From an uncultured Lentisphaeria bacterium (GTDB lineage Bacteria > Verrucomicrobiota > Lentisphaeria > Victivallales > Victivallaceae), in contig CAIJKT010000707.1 of NCBI GenBank assembly GCA_903821255.1, positions 1-7,369 on the forward strand: a stretch of 7,369 nt of DNA, in the 5' to 3' direction. A program made the position numbers and the translations under genes. Shown here piece by piece: positions 1-5,278 of the stretch. Every line of letters starts with the position of its first letter. Within the stretch, counting starts at the first letter, position 1. Under the pieces are notes generated by a model. The model was not told the DNA's origin. It did not search any database and was given only the letters and a program-made list of their open reading frames with translations.

Positions 1-116
1 GATTTCGCAAAATTCATGTGAGGTATGAAAAAGAAGAGGTCTCATTCCTTGGGCTTGTGCAATTGGCCAGCGCCATTATTGTTTTTAATCGAATCTGTTC
101 AGTGTATCCGGTATAG

Positions 117-356
117 ATGATTTTATTAGTAGATAAGCTCTTAGTAGCCCGGTCGTTTGGTACAGGCACAGGGTTGCGTATTTCGCCGACTGATGATGGT
201 TCTGATGTTGATTTTGACATATCCGGACGCCATTTACTCAAAGCTAATAATTTATTTTTTGATTCCCATGTTGGAACGCTTAAATCTGGAACTTTTTTAA
301 ACTACCCGACTACCCTTGGAATTCGCATGTATCCTAATTCTTCAATAGGTTATTAA
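117..356 (+). pseudogene. C-terminal remnant of a DUF1559/H-X9-DG-type prepilin-like protein
   Basis: The 79 residues after the ATG at 117 read as the tail of a PulG-like pseudopilin of the type common in Planctomycetes and Lentisphaerae. The start, MILLVD, matches the family's 'PS-x-ILL-x-D' strand. Residues 38-51 (RHLLKANNLFFDSH) match the 'RHxxxxNxLFxDGHV' signature, with H39, exactly nine residues, then D49; the usual Gly is Ser50. The hydrophobic N-terminal methylation helix is absent. The same frame is open upstream from base 3, but TAG at 114-116 separates the two parts. No good Shine-Dalgarno sequence precedes 117 (the upstream bases are ccggtatag), so an independent gene starting here is unlikely. 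It is best read as the 3' end of a prepilin gene broken by a nonsense change; a sequencing error is also possible. Family members are thought to be exported, pilin-like surface or secretion proteins, mostly of unknown function. Family confidence is moderate; the broken state is inferred. Confidence 0.5.
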
Positions 357-444
357 GATTGAGAAATAGTGCACATTCTATGGTGTAAGTTAGTTTCGGG
401 TTTAAAAAGAAGTTAGTTCTGAAGTTTTCAGACTTAAATAAAGT

Positions 445-528
445 ATCTCCACCCGTCCATCCTATCACCGGGGCAGAGCCCCGATGTATTACGGACGGAT
501 TCCAACTCCCTGCGGGAGGGCCCGAGAT
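445..528. repeat. GC-rich three-way-junction element (REP-like repeat or structured RNA)
   Basis: Four complementary pairs nest cleanly. ATCTC (445-449) pairs with GAGAT (524-528) as a closing stem. CCGTCC (453-458) pairs with GGACGG (493-498) and encloses CGGGGC-AGA-GCCCCG (469-483), a 6-bp stem with a 3-base loop. Beside it, CTCCC-TGC-GGGAG (506-518) forms a second hairpin. Together they make a three-way junction with two arms. The block is GC-rich while both flanks are AT-rich. Such compact, hairpin-paired intergenic blocks are typical of REP elements mobilised by TnpA-REP/RAYT transposases, or of small structured RNAs; no tract of T follows either hairpin as expected of an intrinsic terminator. 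The pairing is seen directly; the class is inferred, and no second copy exists in this window. Confidence 0.45.
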
Positions 529-700
529 TCAAAAATTAAAATTGAGCAAATAATCAAGCAATCGATTTAAAATCATAAAACACGAAAAAAGCCAATAGTT
601 TCGATTTTGGTTCTGCTGAAATAATTTTGAAAGGGGGGCAGACAAAAAGCAGCGTTTTTCAGCAAATAAATATGATTTTCAAATGAATTTTATAACAACA

Positions 701-705
701 AGGAG
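701..705 (+). promoter_or_regulatory. ribosome binding site of the F5/8-domain gene
   Basis: AGGAG lies 9 bases before the ATG at 715 in otherwise A/T-rich sequence. It fixes the start of the small exported protein, and no competing ATG has as good a site. Confidence 0.7.
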
Positions 706-714
706 AATTTTTAA

Positions 715-1224
715 ATGAACATAATAAAATCAATGGTATTGGTTTATATTTTAATGATGGGATTAAGTTTTTGCGCTTCTGCTGAAGTTCCCTCTGTTCC
801 ACCGTCTGGGCTTAAAGATCTTGGCATCGACGCGACCGTGCAGTTTGGCTCAATCCAAGATATCGCATGGAACGTTGATAGTGAGTTCCTGCTCAAAGAA
901 GGCAAGCGCACCGGAGCATACAAAGATTCTTTCGCATTTCATACAAACAGTCAAGATCCATGGTTTATTGTTACTCTGAAATCTCCTGCTGATATTAAAA
1001 CCATCTACATACAGAACCGTTTTGATGCTCAAGCACAAGCACAAAGATTAACCGTATCTGTTTCAAACGACCAGAAAACATGGAAAGAAATCTGGAAGGC
1101 AACAGATGTTAAGCCTGAATGGATAATTGATTTAAAAGCTGCGGAAAAGGCGCAATACATCAAATTCGAATTGCCGCAAGGTAGCCATTTACATCTTAAC
1201 AATGTGAGAATTTACGGCAATTAA
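715..1224 (+). CDS. small exported F5/8 type C (discoidin-like) domain protein
   Basis: The 169-residue protein begins with a signal peptide: basic start MNIIK, hydrophobic core 6-19, and an Ala-Ser-Ala cleavage site at 21-23. The Cys at 20 is preceded by Phe, so there is no proper lipobox. The rest is about one domain with the landmarks of the F5/8 type C / galactose-binding-like fold. Residues 81-102 (DPWFIVTLKS, then IKTIYIQNR) match the 'WxxVDLG...I..I.i.NR' strand pair. LTVSVSNDQKTWKEIW (112-127) matches the 'vxVSxDGxxW' strand. AQYIKFEL and HLNNVRIYG (146-168) match the terminal 'ARYvRl...LxEvevyG' strands. The family binds sugars, lipids or other proteins; no catalytic site is visible. 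It is probably periplasmic or secreted and may help retain glycan for the glycosidases downstream, although a hairpin and 175 bases separate it from them. The fold call is good; the ligand is unknown. Confidence 0.75.
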   Translation: MNIIKSMVLVYILMMGLSFCASAEVPSVPPSGLKDLGIDATVQFGSIQDIAWNVDSEFLLKEGKRTGAYKDSFAFHTNSQDPWFIVTLKSPADIKTIYIQNRFDAQAQAQRLTVSVSNDQKTWKEIWKATDVKPEWIIDLKAAEKAQYIKFELPQGSHLHLNNVRIYGN

Positions 1225-1241
1225 ATCTCCTTTTCATAGTC

Positions 1242-1277
1242 GGCAGTACTATACTCTGTGCATCAGATAGTACTGCC
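1242..1277. repeat. perfect 11-bp inverted repeat after the F5/8-domain gene
   Basis: GGCAGTACTAT (1242-1252) is the exact reverse complement of ATAGTACTGCC (1267-1277). The 14-base interior can add a small CTG/CAG stem (1256-1258 with 1264-1266). It starts 18 bases after the stop codon, where an RNA 3' end or terminator would sit. No T-run follows on either strand, so it is not a standard intrinsic terminator. It could stabilise a transcript end or be a palindromic protein-binding site. The 8-base palindrome TTGCGCAA follows at 1281-1288. Confidence 0.55.
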
Positions 1278-1334
1278 AGGTTGCGCAACAGATCAAGTAC
1301 AAGCATTTATATAGATAATAATAGATGCAACGGT

Positions 1335-1364
1335 GAACCATAGTCAAAGAGCATACTGTGGTTC
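1335..1364 (+). promoter_or_regulatory. leader hairpin upstream of the GH42-like gene
   Basis: GAACCATAGT (1335-1344) pairs with ACTGTGGTTC (1355-1364) over 10 positions, one of them a T-G wobble, around a 10-base loop. It ends 20 bases before the Shine-Dalgarno-like AGGAAA. If transcribed it would be a leader hairpin that could affect translation or RNA stability; as DNA it could be an operator for a dimeric regulator. The pairing is seen; the role is inferred. Confidence 0.35.
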
Positions 1365-1384
1365 GGTAGATAGATTCAAAAAAC

Positions 1385-1390
1385 AGGAAA
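1385..1390 (+). promoter_or_regulatory. ribosome binding site of the GH42-like gene
   Basis: AGGAAA lies 9 bases before the ATG at 1400. The alternative in-frame ATG at 1433 has no comparable site, so this decides for 1400 despite the long N-region it gives the signal peptide. Confidence 0.55.
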
Positions 1391-1399
1391 ACTTTAGCT

Positions 1400-4300
1400 A
1401 TGAAAGTCACAACGTCAAGTGGTCACACAAGAATGAGAATATGCCGCGCGGTCATTCTCATAATAGGACTTTTCGCGTTTCCCGTGTCTGGCACCGATTT
1501 AAAATCCCTCTCCACCAACTTGATATTGAACTGCGGGTTTGAAGAGTTTACCGGCAAGGAGAACTTTGAAATTGGAAAGCCTTGCGGTGGATGGATTATT
1601 AACCCGGCGTATCCATCCGAAATCCAAGTGGCCGCTTCAGGTGAGGCGCGTTCGGGCTTAAAATGCCTAAAAATGCGGCCGTTGCGGCCTGAAGAGATCA
1701 AGAGCCGCAAATTGCAATGCCATATTCCAGGACGGGGATTTCTGGGGTATGAATCTCCCAAAATAGTTCCCGAAGTCAATACGGTTTACGAATTCAGAGT
1801 GTGGGCAAAAGGCAAAGGTTCAATCGGACTTTACATCGGGCAATATGATGAGAAAGGTCAGGTGGCAGCCGTATTGGAAAGTGCTCAACAGCCTTTGAAC
1901 TCAGAATGGACGCGGTATAGCCTGCAATATTTTTGCAAACAGAAACTGTCACGCATCACACCGGCGATTTATGTTCATCAACTGGGCACGGTTCTTTATT
2001 TGGATGACGTTGCTTTTGAAAAAAGCGAGGTAGCTCCCCTGTTCATGAATAAATCCGGAAATATCCGTGTGCTCCCGGACGCCTGGGTATACCGGGGCGG
2101 AAAGGCTCGGATTGATATTGATATCTCATCTGCCACGCCTGTAGAGGGACGTCTGGTGGTCGTGGCCACGCCGGAAGATGGCGAAAAAAGCGCTTCCCCT
2201 ATAACCCTCTATGAATCTCAAGTTACCATTCCGGCGGCTAACACACTGATACTGGATGATTTTGACGACCTTTCTTTTCCCGAGGGTAAACCGCAAATTC
2301 CCGCGCATTGGGGAACTTGGAAAGCTGCTGAGGAAGGTAAAGGGAGGGTTTTGACGCTGTCCAATACAGGACGGTATCCGGATAAACCTAAACGTGGTAA
2401 TGGTAGTTTATGGCTGAATTTCCGTGGAGGAGACGGAGGTCGCGCACGATCGGCATTGAAATCGCCGGTTGAGGTTGGTGCCGAAGATTGCGTTCAGATC
2501 GCCGTTCATGGCATAGGCTCTGGGGCGGCGCGGACCATGAAAGTGATACTTTATACCGACAAGGAAACCCGTCCTTTTATACATTTTGCAAAAGGGGAAT
2601 CAAAGGACTCCCCAATGAGAGATGGCCTACCTTTGAACCATACAGGATGGAAAGATTTCGAGATTCCAATAAAAGATTTTATTCCCTTTCCCGTAAAGCC
2701 TGAAGATGTCAATAACAAACCGATAATCAACAAGATCAATGCCGTTGAGTTCTGGCTTGGAGACGAACCGGTTCAGTTTGCGGTTGATGATCTCTCAATC
2801 ATTCAAGGCGGCTCCAATAAGAGAATCACTGGGCTGCGGACAAATGCTGTATGGGATTTGAGTTCGCTCAATCCAGGGCGTTATATATTGAAGGCATCTC
2901 AAAATTGTGGAGATGGATTTTTCTGTCAGGGAACAGCCACAGTAGCCGTGATGCCACAACGCGGTGCGCCAATGAAGGCAGAGGTGGTAAAAACTAGCGG
3001 CGGTAATTTTCTGAAAGTGAACGGCAAACCCGTGCCGTTTTGGATGAATAATTCAGGTTCGCCCCACATGCCCGTTGTGGCTGCATATGCGCGGCAGGGG
3101 ATTCATATTCACGTGGTGGATTTTGCTAACTCCATTGACTGGATTGGCGATGGCGACTACAACGACTCGGACTTCGCCAGCCGGGTTGCGGAGGCAATAT
3201 GCTTTCATGATCCGGAAACGGTTGGTTTTATGTTCAGACCTAATTTCGTGCCTTCCTGGTACATGACGCAACATGCCAGTGAATATCGGTGGCCGGATAA
3301 GAATATTCCGCCTGATATCAGCAAACTCGACCATAATTGCCATGACACCATTCCATCTCAATTTTCCACAAAGTTCCAAAAAGATATTGCCGAGTATATT
3401 TTCTATCTGACTCATACGCTCAGAGGTGGTATATTTGGAGATCGTTTTTTGGGCTTATTCCTTTTCTCAGAAGCATATGAAGGTGGAGTTGGTGATTGGT
3501 CTCCCGTGGCCATGACCGCCTTTCGAGAATACCTGCGAGCTGTTTACGCCAACAAAATCGAAGCATTGAGCACCGCCTGGAAAATGCAGGATGTGAACTT
3601 CGAAACTACGGAGATGCCTTCACGGAAAAGCATGGAAGCGTCGGATCTCTGGGGTTTATTTCGTTCACAAAATCGTCAAATCGAGGACTATGTCCGCTTT
3701 ACAACAGAAATGGATAATGGGCTCCTCAATATCAATCAAACCGCTAAAGACGCGGCCGACGGGAATATTATCAACGTTAGGATGAACGGCTATATTTTCA
3801 CCGCCGATTCTTCTTCTAAAGACGAGAATCGCTACTATCATTCTCCATCTATAGACGCTCTGTGTAGCACATGCTATTACAGTCCGCAGACACGGCTTGG
3901 TGGAGCCGCAGAAAAGAGAATGCCGGTGGATAGCGTCCGGTTGGCGGGTAAACTCTTTGTTGCCGAGTTCGACCACGACTGCAATCCATGGGCTGCCGGT
4001 TCAGGCCGGGATGCGGATGATTCATTGGAAATCGTCCGCCGCTCCGTAGCTCAATGCGTCGTCAAAGGTTTCTGCCCTGAATGGTACGATATGCCGCCAG
4101 AATATCGGAATATCGGCCAATATACCGCACCGCGGATCGCCGAGGCTATCCAAGCCGGCCTGCGTCAAGTCAGTGCAGACTTGGACGGGGGCAAGACCCC
4201 TGACTATTCCGCTGACCGCCGCGATGGCATTGCATTTGTAATGGATGAACGCTGGACAGCACTTCATGTAGGTGATCTTCGTTTTCTGTCCAGCATAAAT

Positions 4301-5209
4301 GCTAATTCGATGCGTCAGCCATTGAATGAATTGCCATTCATTGGAACACGGGTGGATTCCTATCGACTTGCAGATGTCGCTACGATGCCGGACTACCCGG
4401 TGGTGATCTTGTACATGTGCCTGCGGATGAGCGACGAAGAAATGGCAACAATCAGGAAGCGTTTTTGTAATAAAGGTCATACTGTGGTGTTTGTCTGGCC
4501 GCCAGCTCTCTTCGGAGGAAAGAAACCTATTGACTTGGCTCGTTCATCTGAGCTCTGTGGAATCGAGCTGAAGAGCCTGGACAAACCTATGTCGTCTCTC
4601 AGCCGGATCACTTCATTTGACCATCCGTTTACGACTGTGTTCAAGAATTTCATTCCCCGTCCTCTGTCCATCAAACAGGACCCCAAATACTGGCCAAATT
4701 CTGCGCGGGTCGAGGGGGAAGCGGTGCTTATCGGACTGAACGACTGGAGCCCAGGCATATTGGCGTCGGACAGAGCCGCACTGACCATCGCCCTGGCGAT
4801 CAAGGGAAGCGAGAAGACTATCGACAAGGATCCCGGAACATACCCCCATCCAGTCAGCACTACGGAGACTGGCGAGCCAACGCTGGCTTCGGTCGCAGTT
4901 AAAGAAATGGATGGATGGACTTCTGTATATTCCGCCGTCGCTTTTCTGCCGGCGGAACTTTTAAGAGCCATTGCGAAGGCGCGCGGCGTACCAGTCTATG
5001 ACGAGTCGGGCGATGCAACCTGGGTTTCCGACCGCTATGTGGCGGTTCATGTCAACGCGAAAGGTGGCCATCGGACATTAAACATTCCTTTTTCATTCAA
5101 GAAGGCTACAGAGTTGTTTTCAGGACAAGTGATGATTGGCCCGGCACGCTCTGTTGAATGGGAAGCCCGCCCATACACCACGACACTATGGATGATAGAA
5201 AGAGAATAA
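1400..5209 (+). CDS. large exported GH42-like (beta-galactosidase-type, clan GH-A) glycosidase with carbohydrate-binding modules
   Basis: This is a 1269-residue exported protein. A signal peptide is visible (basic residues 11-16, hydrophobic 17-28). Residues 40-207 resemble a CBM4/9-type jelly roll, running from NLILNCGFEEF to YLDDVAFEKSE. A CBM11-like module (about 284-468, from LDDFDDLSFP to FAVDDLSII) sits between two halves of a likely Ig-like beta domain (217-283 and 473-518). A GH42-like TIM barrel spans roughly 530-900. The stretch FLGLFLFSEAYEGG, with AFREYLRAVYANKIEALSTAW at 707-727, matches the GH42 acid/base strand and the following 'aFr.WL..kYg.i..LN.aW' helix. E691 is the likely acid/base and E856 (LFVAEFDHD) the likely nucleophile; the 165-residue spacing is near that of GH42 enzymes. 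Residues 940-1110 resemble the GH42 trimerisation domain, and about 1205-1269 the C-terminal beta domain. It is much longer than ordinary GH42 enzymes. It would cleave beta-galactosides or related glycans outside the cytoplasm; specificity cannot be read from the sequence, and a related GH-A family is possible. Confidence 0.72.
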   Translation: MKVTTSSGHTRMRICRAVILIIGLFAFPVSGTDLKSLSTNLILNCGFEEFTGKENFEIGKPCGGWIINPAYPSEIQVAASGEARSGLKCLKMRPLRPEEIKSRKLQCHIPGRGFLGYESPKIVPEVNTVYEFRVWAKGKGSIGLYIGQYDEKGQVAAVLESAQQPLNSEWTRYSLQYFCKQKLSRITPAIYVHQLGTVLYLDDVAFEKSEVAPLFMNKSGNIRVLPDAWVYRGGKARIDIDISSATPVEGRLVVVATPEDGEKSASPITLYESQVTIPAANTLILDDFDDLSFPEGKPQIPAHWGTWKAAEEGKGRVLTLSNTGRYPDKPKRGNGSLWLNFRGGDGGRARSALKSPVEVGAEDCVQIAVHGIGSGAARTMKVILYTDKETRPFIHFAKGESKDSPMRDGLPLNHTGWKDFEIPIKDFIPFPVKPEDVNNKPIINKINAVEFWLGDEPVQFAVDDLSIIQGGSNKRITGLRTNAVWDLSSLNPGRYILKASQNCGDGFFCQGTATVAVMPQRGAPMKAEVVKTSGGNFLKVNGKPVPFWMNNSGSPHMPVVAAYARQGIHIHVVDFANSIDWIGDGDYNDSDFASRVAEAICFHDPETVGFMFRPNFVPSWYMTQHASEYRWPDKNIPPDISKLDHNCHDTIPSQFSTKFQKDIAEYIFYLTHTLRGGIFGDRFLGLFLFSEAYEGGVGDWSPVAMTAFREYLRAVYANKIEALSTAWKMQDVNFETTEMPSRKSMEASDLWGLFRSQNRQIEDYVRFTTEMDNGLLNINQTAKDAADGNIINVRMNGYIFTADSSSKDENRYYHSPSIDALCSTCYYSPQTRLGGAAEKRMPVDSVRLAGKLFVAEFDHDCNPWAAGSGRDADDSLEIVRRSVAQCVVKGFCPEWYDMPPEYRNIGQYTAPRIAEAIQAGLRQVSADLDGGKTPDYSADRRDGIAFVMDERWTALHVGDLRFLSSINANSMRQPLNELPFIGTRVDSYRLADVATMPDYPVVILYMCLRMSDEEMATIRKRFCNKGHTVVFVWPPALFGGKKPIDLARSSELCGIELKSLDKPMSSLSRITSFDHPFTTVFKNFIPRPLSIKQDPKYWPNSARVEGEAVLIGLNDWSPGILASDRAALTIALAIKGSEKTIDKDPGTYPHPVSTTETGEPTLASVAVKEMDGWTSVYSAVAFLPAELLRAIAKARGVPVYDESGDATWVSDRYVAVHVNAKGGHRTLNIPFSFKKATELFSGQVMIGPARSVEWEARPYTTTLWMIERE

Positions 5210-5267
5210 CGCTTTGGCTGGAGTCCTTTTTAACTGTGGAGAAGGATGAAAAATAAAATGAAAGAAC

Positions 5268-5272
5268 AGGAG
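5268..5272 (+). promoter_or_regulatory. ribosome binding site favouring the start at 5279
   Basis: AGGAG lies 6 bases before the ATG at 5279, the best-spaced of the candidates. The earlier in-frame ATGs at 5246 and 5258 share the purine run GGAGAAGG (5238-5245), which is too close to the first (GGAG ends 4 bases before it) and rather far from the second. Confidence 0.5.
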
Positions 5273-5278
5273 CATATC

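Larger units (their letters stand above)
357..714. other. gene-free intergenic region with a GC-rich structured element and an AT-rich leader
   Basis: No convincing coding frame lies in these 358 bases. The first part (357-444) is AT-rich and contains the 9-base direct repeat AAGTTAGTT at 387-395 and 410-418, plus a weak 6-bp hairpin at 418-432. The middle (445-528) is a markedly GC-rich structured block, described separately. The remainder (529-700) is very AT-rich with a G-run at 633-638 and probably holds the promoter and leader of the F5/8-domain gene. The best -35/-10 guess, TTGAGC at 542-547 and TTTAAA at 566-571 with an 18-base spacer, matches consensus at only 4 of 6 positions in each box, so I do not call it as a promoter. 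Confidence 0.6.

Noticed and set aside
418..432. Hairpin TCTGAA-GTT-TTCAGA as a terminator of the prepilin remnant.
   Set aside because: The stem is short and AT-rich, and no T-run follows.
691..696. TATAAC as a -10 box for the F5/8-domain gene.
   Set aside because: No -35 at 16-18 bases upstream, and the start of transcription would fall on the ribosome binding site.
772..777. Lipoprotein signal around Cys20 of the F5/8-domain protein.
   Set aside because: The residue before Cys is Phe, not Gly, Ala or Ser, and a normal Ala-Ser-Ala cleavage site follows directly.
1433..1435. Alternative start of the GH42-like gene giving a shorter signal peptide.
   Set aside because: No Shine-Dalgarno sequence at proper distance, whereas 1400 has AGGAAA at 9 bases. 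It remains possible because the signal peptide would look more typical.
1333..1542. Plus-strand frame of 69 residues overlapping the start of the GH42-like gene.
   Set aside because: Its upstream start lies in the leader hairpin and has no ribosome binding site; the overlapping frame has a clear signal peptide and domains.
4022..4971. Long open frames on the minus strand (4022-4480 and 4477-4971) that nearly abut.
   Set aside because: They lie wholly inside the large glycosidase gene, show no recognisable domain, and have compositions expected from antisense reading of a GC-moderate gene.
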